A stretch of 32,548 nt of DNA, taken from the NCBI GenBank assembly GCA_017857245.1, contig JAFMDO010000012.1, positions 1 through 32,548 on the forward strand. Reading direction: 5' to 3'. Made by a program: the position numbers and the translations under genes. The first letter of the stretch is position 1. The number at the start of each line of letters is the position of its first letter. The DNA is from Pontimonas sp. GTDB taxonomy: Bacteria; Actinomycetota; Actinomycetes; Actinomycetales; Microbacteriaceae. Positions 1 through 7,165 of this stretch are shown here, one piece after another. The notes below the pieces were generated by a model that worked only from the letters and a program-made list of their open reading frames with translations, did no database searches and had not been told where the DNA came from.

Positions 1-830
1 TCACCGTCGTGATGCCAGCAGGGGTCGACCCTCACGATTTCCAACCTTCTTCCGCGCACGTTGCGTCGATGGTCGCCGCGGACCTGGTAATCGTCAATGG
101 TTTGGGCTTAGAGGAAGGTCTGTTGCCGGCTCTTGACTCCATCGGTTCAGACGGTGCCCGAGTTCTCGAGATTGGTGCACTAATCGACCCTCTGCCTTTT
201 GGTGCTGAGGCCGAGGAGCACAGCGAGGACGAACATCACGATGACCACGCTGATGAGGATCACAGCGAGTCAGGTGCCGAGGAAGATGACCACGCTCATG
301 GAGCTTATGACCCGCATTTCTGGATGGATATGGACAGGATGGCGGCCGCAGCACGGTTGATCGGTGAAGAAGTAGAAACATTCGGCGCCGAAGGCTACTC
401 AGCGTGCGGGGAAGAGGTCGCTGCCTCGATTGAGGCAGCCGAGCAAGAGCTACTGGATACCCTTGCTGGGGTGCCTGATGCGCGCCGAATTCTTGTAACG
501 GACCATGACGCACTGTCCTACTTTGCCGAAAGTTATGGGTTCCGCGTTATTGGCGTCGTTATTCCTGGTGGCTCAACACTGGGAGAGCCCAATTCGCAAG
601 AGTTGGCCGCTCTTGTTTCTGTGATTCAAGATCAAGATGTCCCGGCGATATTTGGTGATGCGACCCTCTCTAACGAAATACTGGAGATTCTCGCCGCAGA
701 AGCAGGTCGCGACGTGCAGGTGGTGCCACTCTTTATCGGAAGTCTTGGTGGCCCGGACTCGGGTGCGACAAGTTATGAAGAGATGATGATGACCAACGCT
801 GACCGTATCGCGCAGGCACTGGCAAGATAA
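1..830 (+). CDS. znuA: Zinc ABC transporter substrate-binding protein (ZnuA family), 5' end outside window
   Basis: Extracellular metal-binding protein that hands Zn2+ (possibly Mn2+) to the permease encoded next. The reading frame is open to the left edge (codons from base 3) and the visible protein begins inside the conserved DPHDFQPS region, so the signal peptide and N-terminus lie outside the window. A His/Asp/Glu-rich loop at about 230-310 is typical of zinc rather than manganese binders. Ligand-type histidines are visible in DPHD, DPHFWMD and TDHDALSYF, followed by the late IFGDATLS segment. The stop is 4 bases before the permease start, so the genes form one operon. The family is clear. 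Zinc specificity is inferred from the His-rich loop and the Zur gene in the operon. Confidence 0.9.
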   Translation, partial: TVVMPAGVDPHDFQPSSAHVASMVAADLVIVNGLGLEEGLLPALDSIGSDGARVLEIGALIDPLPFGAEAEEHSEDEHHDDHADEDHSESGAEEDDHAHGAYDPHFWMDMDRMAAAARLIGEEVETFGAEGYSACGEEVAASIEAAEQELLDTLAGVPDARRILVTDHDALSYFAESYGFRVIGVVIPGGSTLGEPNSQELAALVSVIQDQDVPAIFGDATLSNEILEILAAEAGRDVQVVPLFIGSLGGPDSGATSYEEMMMTNADRIAQALAR

Positions 831-834
831 ACAC

Positions 835-1671
835 GTGGATTGGTTGCTGGAACCTTTTGAACTGGGCTTTCAACAACGAGCCCTGCTCGGTGGTGTGCTC
901 GCAGCACTGATGGCTTCAACCGTTGGGACCTGGCTGGTTCTGCGAGGAATGAGCTTCTTTGGTGATGCCTTCGTTCACGGGGTTGTTCCCGGCGTTGCAG
1001 CAGCTGTTGTTCTTGATGTGAATCCCCTGCTCGGTGCAGCGGTCGCAGCAGCGGTAATGGTCGCTGCTATCGAATTGGTTCAACGCAAGACAGTCTTGGG
1101 AGAAGACACTTCCATTGGTTTGCTATTTGTAGGAATGCTTGCGCTGGGGGTGGTTATTATTTCCCGGATGGATTCCTACTCTGGGTCCCTGACAAGCATC
1201 CTTTTCGGTGATGCGCTTGGGGTGACGAGCGCTGACATTGTGGGCCAAACGATTGTGTTGGTGATCGTGTTGGCGACATCTCTGCTGTTGTATCGACCCT
1301 TGGTGGCCTTGAGCTTGAGCAAGGACAAAGCCGAGCTGTTGGGGATGAAGCCGGGCCTGGCGCACGCTGCCCTCTTGGTCCTTATTGCGCTTGCCGTCAT
1401 TGGTTCTTATCAATCCGTGGGGACGTTGTTGGTGTTTGGATTGTTGGTCGGACCCCCAGCCACAGCGAGCCTAATGACCAAAACCATCCGTTCGATGATG
1501 GCGGTGGCGGGACTTATTGGGGTGGTTGCGGTCTGGTTTGGGCTAACGCTGAGCTACTATCTCGGCACTGCTGCTTCAGCCACGATGGCACTGGTGCCGA
1601 TCGTGGCGTTCTTCCTGGTGTTGGCAACGAAGAGCCTGCTGAAGAATCTCAAGGTCGGTGTGGAGGCATGA
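835..1671 (+). CDS. znuB: Zinc ABC transporter permease (ZnuB / ABC-3 family)
   Basis: Integral membrane subunit that forms the translocation path for the metal delivered by the upstream binding protein. The 278-residue protein is a normal length for the family and is hydrophobic almost throughout, with about 8 membrane segments. The N-terminal GTWLVLRGMSFFGDAFVHG is typical of ABC-3 permeases, as is the LLVFGLLVGPPATASL segment near residues 200-215. The GTG at 835 follows the binding-protein stop by 4 bases. Its last codons overlap the ATPase start in an ATGA junction, implying translational coupling. Confidence 0.93.
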   Translation: MDWLLEPFELGFQQRALLGGVLAALMASTVGTWLVLRGMSFFGDAFVHGVVPGVAAAVVLDVNPLLGAAVAAAVMVAAIELVQRKTVLGEDTSIGLLFVGMLALGVVIISRMDSYSGSLTSILFGDALGVTSADIVGQTIVLVIVLATSLLLYRPLVALSLSKDKAELLGMKPGLAHAALLVLIALAVIGSYQSVGTLLVFGLLVGPPATASLMTKTIRSMMAVAGLIGVVAVWFGLTLSYYLGTAASATMALVPIVAFFLVLATKSLLKNLKVGVEA

Positions 1672-2453
1672 ACAACGTGATCACCGGAAGCGGTGTCGTC
1701 ATCGAACGGGATGGAAGAGTAGCGCTTCGCACGTCCGATTTCACGGTTCCCGAGGCAGCCATCACTGCCGTAATTGGGCCAAATGGCAGCGGTAAATCGA
1801 CACTTCTTCATGCAATGACAGGTTTGTTGCCGCTTACTGAGGGGACCCTCGAGGTCAAGGGCCTTGAACCCGAGCAGGCACGCAACGATATTGCCTACGT
1901 ATTGCAGCACATGAACGTATCGCCCGGGACGCCCATGACGGTGCAGGAAGTGGTTTCGATGGGCCGGTATTCGACCTTGGGGGTCTTCCGCAGAGCACGA
2001 AGCGCGGACAAAGAAGCTGTGCGCGATGCGATGGGGTTATTGCGCATCGAAGATCTGGCTGATCGGCAGGTTTTCAGGCTTTCCGGCGGTCAACGGCAGC
2101 GAGTTTTCGTTGCGCAAGCCCTCGCCCAGGAACACAGCCTTTTATTGATGGACGAACCCCTTACGGGGCTCGATATTCATTCGGCACAAACCATCGACCA
2201 CATCATCCACGAGGAGCCGGCCCGAGGATGCTCTGTTGTCTTCACCACCCATGATTTAGAGGAAGCGAGAGCTGCTGATCATGTGATTTTGGTCAATGGC
2301 TATGTTGTGGCCAGTGGGCCACCGGCGGAAGCTTTGTCCGATCAGAACCTCGCGACGGCTTATGGGCTAGGTCTTTTGCACCCCGAAACCCGCTCTTCCC
2401 GCGGGGTTATTGATGATGCCCACGATACGTCTCATCTTCACGGTGGCGTATGA
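1668..2453 (+). CDS. znuC: Zinc ABC transporter ATP-binding protein (ZnuC family)
   Basis: Cytoplasmic ATPase that powers metal import. The complete ABC signature set is visible: Walker A GPNGSGKST (residues 37-45), Q-loop glutamine near 80, signature LSGGQ (138-142), Walker B LLLMDEP (158-164) and the switch histidine near 195 in FTTHDLEEA. The 261-residue length is normal. The start overlaps the permease stop by 4 bases and its own stop overlaps the zur start in the same ATGA manner, so all four genes should be translated from one mRNA. A histidine-rich tail (DDAHDTSHLHGG) could bind metal, but that is only suggestive. Confidence 0.93.
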   Translation: MNNVITGSGVVIERDGRVALRTSDFTVPEAAITAVIGPNGSGKSTLLHAMTGLLPLTEGTLEVKGLEPEQARNDIAYVLQHMNVSPGTPMTVQEVVSMGRYSTLGVFRRARSADKEAVRDAMGLLRIEDLADRQVFRLSGGQRQRVFVAQALAQEHSLLLMDEPLTGLDIHSAQTIDHIIHEEPARGCSVVFTTHDLEEARAADHVILVNGYVVASGPPAEALSDQNLATAYGLGLLHPETRSSRGVIDDAHDTSHLHGGV

Positions 2454-2839
2454 AGCGAAATACCAAGCAACGCGAAGAAGTGTGGGGCGCTCTCGAGCGC
2501 ACCCCTAGTTTTGTGAGCGCCCAGGAGCTTCATCAGAGCTTGCGCGCTGCAGGATCCGGAATCGGACTGGCCACGGTGTATCGGACGCTGAATGCTCTGG
2601 CACAAGAAGGCAGCGCCGACGCGCTCACCCTGGAGGGGGAAAACCTCTTTAGGGCCTGTTCTCCAGGCCACCATCACCACGTAATTTGCCGAGACTGCGG
2701 GGTAACGAAGGAAATCGAGGCTAAGGCTGTTGAGGCCTGGGCTCGTGATGTCGCCGCTGAACACGGATTTCATGACCCACAGCACATTGTCGATATCTAT
2801 GGCACCTGCACGGACTGCTACCGGGGCTTGCCAGGTTAG
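2450..2839 (+). CDS. zur: Fur-family zinc uptake regulator (Zur)
   Basis: DNA-binding metal sensor expected to repress zinc-uptake genes when zinc is plentiful. The 129-residue protein has a winged-helix N-terminus with the Fur signature GIGLATVYRTLNAL (about residues 36-50). The dimerisation half carries HHHHVICRDCG, and a second cysteine pair (CTDC) lies near the C-terminus. The two CxxC pairs are the usual structural zinc site. It is the last gene of the transporter operon with a 4-base overlap, which suggests it regulates its own operon. The operon promoter is outside the window, so its operator cannot be examined. Zur rather than Fur or PerR is chosen mainly from context. Confidence 0.88.
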   Translation: MKRNTKQREEVWGALERTPSFVSAQELHQSLRAAGSGIGLATVYRTLNALAQEGSADALTLEGENLFRACSPGHHHHVICRDCGVTKEIEAKAVEAWARDVAAEHGFHDPQHIVDIYGTCTDCYRGLPG

Positions 2840-2864
2840 AAACAAGGGCGTAGTCTTGCCTACT

Positions 2865-2886
2865 GGTGCAAAAAAAGTTTTGCACC
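2865..2886 (+). repeat. Perfect 9-bp inverted repeat between zur and rpmB (terminator or operator)
   Basis: Arms GGTGCAAAA (2865-2873) and TTTTGCACC (2878-2886) are perfect complements around the 4-base spacer AAAG. It lies 26 bases after the zur stop and about 110 bases before rpmB. There is no T-run after it, so if it is a terminator it is not a classical one. It could equally be an operator for a dimeric regulator. Its two arms are further apart than the 7-1-7 layout usual for Zur boxes. Confidence 0.5.
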
Positions 2887-2944
2887 TTGTACACACATCA
2901 GCGCAGGTTCACAGAATCTGCTGCAGGTGTTTGTGTGCCGACAA

Positions 2945-2990
2945 GTGACCTTGGGTAGGGCTTTCGTCCTACGGTAACCACAACAGGAGG
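2945..2990 (+). promoter_or_regulatory. Candidate rpmB-rpmG-rpsN promoter and ribosome binding site
   Basis: TACGGT at 2970-2975 is a plausible actinobacterial -10 box. A weak -35 match (TGACCT at 2946-2951) lies 18 bases upstream. A strong Shine-Dalgarno AGGAGG occupies 2985-2990, four bases before the ATG. The -10 and SD are convincing; the -35 is a guess. Confidence 0.4.
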
Positions 2991-2994
2991 AAAC

Positions 2995-3231
2995 ATGGCA
3001 GCAGTCTGCCAAGTGACCGGCGCCATTCCCGGCTTCGGACATAACATTTCACACTCGCATCGACGCACCAAGCGCCGTTTTGATCCCAATATCCAAAAGA
3101 AGACTTACTTCGTGCCTTCCTTGAAGCGCAACGTCACTTTGACTCTTTCGGTGAAGGGCATCAAGACCATCGATGCCCGCGGTATTGAATCCGTTATCGC
3201 CGAGCTGAAGCGTAAAGGAGTGAAAATCTAA
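2995..3231 (+). CDS. rpmB: 50S ribosomal protein L28, cysteine-poor (zinc-independent) form
   Basis: Structural protein of the large ribosomal subunit, 78 residues as usual. The opening CQVTG...[23 protein letters not shown] and the C-terminal [12 protein letters not shown] are diagnostic. It has a single cysteine (residue 5), whereas zinc-binding C+ forms carry CxxC pairs, so this is a C- type protein. A perfect AGGAGG lies just before the ATG. The stop shares one base with the L33 start (TAATG), so the two are translationally coupled. C- L28/L33/S14 sets belong to the Zur regulon in mycobacteria and streptomycetes. In Microbacteriaceae they may be the only copies. Confidence 0.95.
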   Translation: MAAVCQVTGAIPGFGHNISHSHRRTKRRFDPNIQKKTYFVPSLKRNVTLTLSVKGIKTIDARGIESVIAELKRKGVKI

Positions 3232-3398
3232 TGGCTAAAGCACAAGATGTCCGACCCATTATCAAAATGCGCTCCACCGCAGGCACGGGATACACCTACG
3301 TCACGCGGAAGAACCGTCGTAACGACCCCGACCGTCTGGTCCTAAAGAAGTACGACCCCGTTGTGCGCAAGCACGTTGAGTTTCGCGAGGAGCGATAG
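3231..3398 (+). CDS. rpmG: 50S ribosomal protein L33, cysteine-free form
   Basis: A 55-residue large-subunit protein. It reads [20 protein letters not shown], then [16 protein letters not shown], and ends VEFREER, all characteristic of bacterial L33. No cysteine is present, so it lacks the two CxxC zinc knuckles of C+ L33. The ATG overlaps the L28 stop by one base and the stop is 3 bases before the S14 ATG, within a compact three-gene operon. Confidence 0.95.
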   Translation: MAKAQDVRPIIKMRSTAGTGYTYVTRKNRRNDPDRLVLKKYDPVVRKHVEFREER

Positions 3399-3401
3399 AG
3401 C

Positions 3402-3707
3402 ATGGCCAAGAAAAGCATGATTGCCAAGAATGAGCAACGCAAGATTATTGTCGAGCGCTACGCCGCAAAGCGTCTGGAATTGAAGAAAGCCCTTGTGGAC
3501 CCCGCCGGCAGTGACGAGTCGCGCGAAGCAGCTCGCCTGGGCTTACAAAAACTCCCCCGTAACGCATCACCGATTCGTGTCCGCGGACGCGACTCTATTG
3601 ATGGACGTCCTCGTGGATTCCTGAGCAAATACGGTGTTTCCCGTGTGCGATTCCGCGATATGGCACACCGGGGCGAGTTACCGGGCATTACGAAGTCCAG
3701 CTGGTAA
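3402..3707 (+). CDS. rpsN: 30S ribosomal protein S14, long cysteine-free form
   Basis: Small-subunit head protein of 101 residues. It is the long C- type, not the 61-residue zinc-binding type. The conserved C-terminus [15 protein letters not shown]...[24 protein letters not shown] identifies it. No cysteines are present. GAGGAG at 3387-3392, inside the end of rpmG, is its likely ribosome binding site. It is the third gene of the rpmB-rpmG-rpsN operon. Confidence 0.96.
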   Translation: MAKKSMIAKNEQRKIIVERYAAKRLELKKALVDPAGSDESREAARLGLQKLPRNASPIRVRGRDSIDGRPRGFLSKYGVSRVRFRDMAHRGELPGITKSSW

Positions 3708-3718
3708 CTTTTTTTGTG

Positions 3719-3745
3719 GGCTCGGGACTGATTCTGGGCCGAGCC
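3719..3745 (+). repeat. Hairpin between rpsN and the HU gene
   Basis: Arms GGCTCGG (3719-3725) and CCGAGCC (3739-3745) flank a 13-base loop. A run of seven T lies upstream at 3709-3715 instead of after the stem, so it does not look like a standard terminator for rpsN. It may be a weak terminator or a structure in the HU mRNA leader. Confidence 0.3.
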
Positions 3746-3779
3746 AGAAAAACAACCAAAAGTCCGAGGAGGACACAAG

Positions 3780-4055
3780 ATGAATCGTTCAGAACTTGTA
3801 GCAGCAGTAGCGGAGCACACTGGTCATACTCAGGCCGCCGTTAACGGCGTCGTTGACGCCATCTTTGCCGTTGTGTCAAAGGAAGTTGCTCAGGGCAACA
3901 AGGTCACCATTCCAGGATGGGTTTCCTTCGACCGCACCAACCGCGCAGCTCGTCAGGGCCGCAACCCCCAGACCGGTGCCACGATTCAGATCGCAGCATC
4001 CAAGGGTGTCAAGGTTTCTGCCGGTTCCAAGCTGAAGGCTGCTGTTAAGCACTAA
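3780..4055 (+). CDS. hupB: HU-family nucleoid protein
   Basis: Small dimeric DNA-bending protein of the nucleoid, 91 residues, the normal HU length. The DNA-arm signature RAARQGRNPQTGATIQI and the opening MNRSELVAAVAEHTG are diagnostic. It lacks the Lys/Ala-rich tail found on HupB/Lsr2-like proteins of mycobacteria. A strong GAGGAGG (3766-3772) precedes the ATG, consistent with high expression. A hairpin terminator follows the stop. The preceding ribosomal operon is 72 bases away, so read-through is possible. Confidence 0.95.
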   Translation: MNRSELVAAVAEHTGHTQAAVNGVVDAIFAVVSKEVAQGNKVTIPGWVSFDRTNRAARQGRNPQTGATIQIAASKGVKVSAGSKLKAAVKH

Positions 4056-4075
4056 GTAGCCACACCAGACTTACC

Positions 4076-4109
4076 ACTGAGGGGCGACCGGGTTCGGTTG
4101 CCCCTCAGT
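4076..4109 (+). terminator. Intrinsic terminator hairpin after the HU gene
   Basis: Arms ACTGAGGGGC (4076-4085) and GCCCCTCAGT (4100-4109) pair perfectly, and inner bases extend the stem by about four pairs (including one G-T) to a short loop. The following CATTTAAT is only weakly T-rich. Position 21 bases after the HU stop and the stem strength support termination. Confidence 0.8.
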
Positions 4110-4147
4110 CATTTAATGCATCCCCCCTTTACCCAAGTTCGCTCGCC

Positions 4148-4153
4148 TAAGCT
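4148..4153 (+). promoter_or_regulatory. -10 box of a leaderless promoter for the CopD-CtaG gene
   Basis: TAAGCT is followed by exactly six bases (tttctc) and then the GTG start. No Shine-Dalgarno is present. This is the leaderless arrangement seen repeatedly in the window. Confidence 0.6.
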
Positions 4154-4159
4154 TTTCTC

Positions 4160-6166
4160 GTGACGAACCGTCTGATTCCTGCCTTCACCGCAGTAGGCGC
4201 GTTGTTTCTTTCCGGACTAGGCATTGCTCTGGTTTTCGGACTTCTCGCAGGAGGGGGCGCCGAGCCGCTTCTGATTGTGGACCCCGGCCCCGTGGTGAGA
4301 TGGGGAATCCCCGTGGCCAAAGCCTTCGTCCATTTCGGTGCCGCCTTAGCGGTGGGTTCCCTGATGGTGGCAGCTTTCGTGCTTACCCGCGGATCTCGGG
4401 CGTTCTCCCTCTCTCTGACGGTAGCGGCGTGGGGTGCCGGGCTGATGACGGTGGCGGGGGCGGCGTCTGCTTTCCTGACCTTCATGGCTATCTATGTCGA
4501 GCCGGTCAGCATTGATCAGCGGTTTGGAGATTTACTGTGGCTCTACCTGCAATCGACTGAGATCGGTCGCTCATGGCTCATCACTGTGGGACTTGGCGCT
4601 ATCGTCACCGTTCTTAGCGTGGTGGTGCGGAGCTTCGGCGGAGTCTTTGCCGCAGGGGTTCTTTCTGTTGCAGCACTCTGGCCCCTTGCCGAACAGGGGC
4701 ACGCGGCGGGGACAGCCAACCACGAAGCCGCAGTGAGCGCTTCGTATGCGCACAGCGTGTTTGCCGCGATGTGGATCGGTGGACTTGCGGTGATGGCCAT
4801 CATTGCGTGGAGCGAAAAGCCTTCGACTTCGAGCCTCACCACCATGCTCCAGCGCTATTCCACGATCGCGTTGGTCAGCTTTATTGTGGTCGCGGTGTCG
4901 GGACTTACCAACGCCTGGCTTCGGGTGGGGACACTCGCCGACTTGGCCTCCGGCTACGGCGCGCTGGTAATTGCCAAAACCCTCTCGCTCGTGATTCTGG
5001 GGGTGATGGGCGCTCTTTACCGGGGCCGTCTGATCAGTTCTTTGGGACAGGGAAAACGCAAGAACTCGGCGGTGGTGTCGCGGATGATCGCGGCGGAACT
5101 AACGGTCATGGGCGTGGCATCGGGCCTTGCTAGCGCGTTGGCGCGAACCCCCACTCCCGTCCCGCAGGTTCCCGCAAGTGAGTTTGCTCAGGCGACACCG
5201 GCAGAAGTCCTCACGGGAGAGCAGCTACCCCCCGAGTTCACCTGGTCGAGAGTGTTCACCCTGTGGGAGCTCGATCTCCTGTGGGCCTTGATTGCTGTCT
5301 TCGCCATCGTCTACTACGTCTGGGGTCATCTTCGTTTGGCCAGGAGGGGGGACCACTGGCCGATTTCTCGAACCATTCTCTGGGTGTCGGGGATGTTGCT
5401 GTTGATTTTCGCAACCAACTCGGGGCTTGTCGTCTATGGCACCTATCTCTTTAGCATCCACATGCTCGCCCACATGTTGCTCAGCATGGCCGTGCCGCTG
5501 CTGCTCGTGCTCGGAGCACCGGTGACCCTTGCTTCGCGAGCGATTGCGGGGCGAAAGGATGGATCCCGAGGGACTCGAGAATGGATTCTTGTGGCGGTTC
5601 ATTCGCGATATCTCGCCATCATCGGGCATCCGGTGGTGGCGGCCGCCATATTCGGGTTGTCCTTGATTGTCTTCTACTATTCCCCACTGTTTGAGTGGGC
5701 GCTTCGCGAACACCTGGGGCATCTGTGGATGACGGCCCATTTTGTGTTCTCGGGGTATCTTTTTGCCCAAGCACTCATCGGCATCGATCCAAGCCCCCAC
5801 AATCCGCCCTATCCCCTGCGGCTGATTATTGTCTTGGCCACCATGGCATTCCATGCCTTCTTCGGCTTGAGCATCATTCTGGGAACCGGGCTTCTGGTTC
5901 CCGAATGGTTTGGAGCGATGGGTCGCACCTGGGGTGACTCACCCCTGGTGGATCAACAAAACGGTGGTGAATTGGCCTGGGGCTTGGGCGAGTTCCCCAC
6001 CCTCGCGCTTGCCATCCTGGTCACCTGGGCGTGGAGCAAGAGTGATGACCGCATCAACAAACGTCGCGATCGCTCAGCAGATCGCGACGGAGACCTTGAG
6101 CTTGAGGCCTACAACGACATGTTAACGGCGCGAGCCGAGGCTGACAGGCGGCTCAGTAGAGGTTGA
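4160..6166 (+). CDS. CopD-CtaG fusion: copper transport / cytochrome c oxidase assembly membrane protein
   Basis: A 668-residue polytopic membrane protein with two joined modules. The first half (about 1-330) resembles CopD/YcnJ copper-import proteins, with repeated membrane helices and helix-embedded His such as GHAAGTANHEAA and SASYAHSVFAAMWIGG. The second half (about 360-640) is a caa3_CtaG-type domain with histidine-rich helices SIHMLAHMLLSM, HLGHLWMTAHF and MAFHAFFGLS plus the IDPSPHNPPYP loop. The CtaG family helps deliver copper to cytochrome c oxidase. The fused form is common in Actinobacteria. The GTG at 4160 has no SD and is probably leaderless. Its 3' end overlaps the convergent gene by 14 bases. 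Copper as the ligand is inferred from family. Confidence 0.88.
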   Translation: MTNRLIPAFTAVGALFLSGLGIALVFGLLAGGGAEPLLIVDPGPVVRWGIPVAKAFVHFGAALAVGSLMVAAFVLTRGSRAFSLSLTVAAWGAGLMTVAGAASAFLTFMAIYVEPVSIDQRFGDLLWLYLQSTEIGRSWLITVGLGAIVTVLSVVVRSFGGVFAAGVLSVAALWPLAEQGHAAGTANHEAAVSASYAHSVFAAMWIGGLAVMAIIAWSEKPSTSSLTTMLQRYSTIALVSFIVVAVSGLTNAWLRVGTLADLASGYGALVIAKTLSLVILGVMGALYRGRLISSLGQGKRKNSAVVSRMIAAELTVMGVASGLASALARTPTPVPQVPASEFAQATPAEVLTGEQLPPEFTWSRVFTLWELDLLWALIAVFAIVYYVWGHLRLARRGDHWPISRTILWVSGMLLLIFATNSGLVVYGTYLFSIHMLAHMLLSMAVPLLLVLGAPVTLASRAIAGRKDGSRGTREWILVAVHSRYLAIIGHPVVAAAIFGLSLIVFYYSPLFEWALREHLGHLWMTAHFVFSGYLFAQALIGIDPSPHNPPYPLRLIIVLATMAFHAFFGLSIILGTGLLVPEWFGAMGRTWGDSPLVDQQNGGELAWGLGEFPTLALAILVTWAWSKSDDRINKRRDRSADRDGDLELEAYNDMLTARAEADRRLSRG

Positions 6167-7100
6167 GCACCGGTTCGTCTGTTCGCGTCCCTCGAACTAC
6201 TCCGTCAAGAAAGAAGGAGACAGTCTCGTTGTATTCGCTCAACGAGCCGTCAAAGAGCGACTGAACAGACACAGAGGCCTCCACGACTCCGCCCACGGCT
6301 ACCATGCCCCACGAGGAGCGGTCGGATCCCAGACGCAATGACACCAGGGGATAATCCAGCACGGTCCACTGTGGCGACCCAATAACCCGGTCACTGATGC
6401 TCACCCCGAAAGGACACCCCACGGGCTGGAGAACCTCTTGAGCCATGCAGCCCTCGAGGTAGCTCTCCACTGCAGCAGTGACGGTATCGGTGAGTTCATT
6501 GGTTGTTTCGGCCTGAATTCGGAGGGAATATTTTTCTCCCGGTCCCACCGCCAATACTTCGGTGGCAGGCGCCACCACCCAGGCGGTAGTGAGGGACGCT
6601 TCATACGCACCGGGCACAAAGACGGTGCTGGCGGCGGGAAATCCTAGGTCGGCAAGAGAGAGGCGAGACCCGTTGACATCGACACGGTTGTCACCGAGGA
6701 CCTCATAGTTCAGTGTCGCTGTGGGGGCCTCGCTAAAGCGCCAGGTCGTAAAGAGCCACAACACGGGTTCCTCGGGTTCGAGGGTAAAAAAAGTAGTGGC
6801 TGTTTCACCATGAATCTCGTATTCCGCCAAGACAATCACTCCACCGGTGTCGAGGGTTCGTGTTCCGACAACGCGCGGGTCGGTCAGGGACCCCGAGGGT
6901 TCGGGAAGCACAGTAGGGACGCTGTCAATACCAGCTTTAGTGGCGGCGAGCCCAAAGTTGCCCTCCTCGAGGGCATCAAGATACGTCTGCACGCTCCTGG
7001 CGGGGGAACCCAGGCTCAGATTGATCACGAGCACGCTCAGAAGCCATAATGCGATAACTCCGAAGGCAATCACGCCAAACCTCCGCACAATTGGCCACAT
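6153..7100 (-). CDS. Unknown membrane-anchored extracytoplasmic protein
   Basis: About 315 residues, function not recognised. A single N-terminal membrane helix (FGVIAFGVIALWLLSVLVIN) precedes an extracytoplasmic region. That region opens with VQTYLDALEEGNFGLA, an NTF2-like or lipoprotein-type helix, and continues as mostly beta-rich sequence with repeated Thr/Val strands. One cysteine pair (near GCMAQEVLQPVGCPFG) could form a disulfide outside the cell. I place the start at the ATG at 7100 because TAGGAT lies seven bases upstream. The ATG at 7109, three codons earlier, is possible, but the TAGGAT overlaps it. The stop lies inside the convergent CopD-CtaG gene. Its promoter is back-to-back with that of the helicase. 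Confidence 0.75.
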   Translation of the reverse strand: MWPIVRRFGVIAFGVIALWLLSVLVINLSLGSPARSVQTYLDALEEGNFGLAATKAGIDSVPTVLPEPSGSLTDPRVVGTRTLDTGGVIVLAEYEIHGETATTFFTLEPEEPVLWLFTTWRFSEAPTATLNYEVLGDNRVDVNGSRLSLADLGFPAASTVFVPGAYEASLTTAWVVAPATEVLAVGPGEKYSLRIQAETTNELTDTVTAAVESYLEGCMAQEVLQPVGCPFGVSISDRVIGSPQWTVLDYPLVSLRLGSDRSSWGMVAVGGVVEASVSVQSLFDGSLSEYNETVSFFLDGVVRGTRTDEPVLNLY

Positions 7101-7165
7101 AGCTGACATCCTAGGTTGGTTGTCTTTGCCCGTGCCGGGCTTCCATCCATCGAAAGGAGGTCCTC

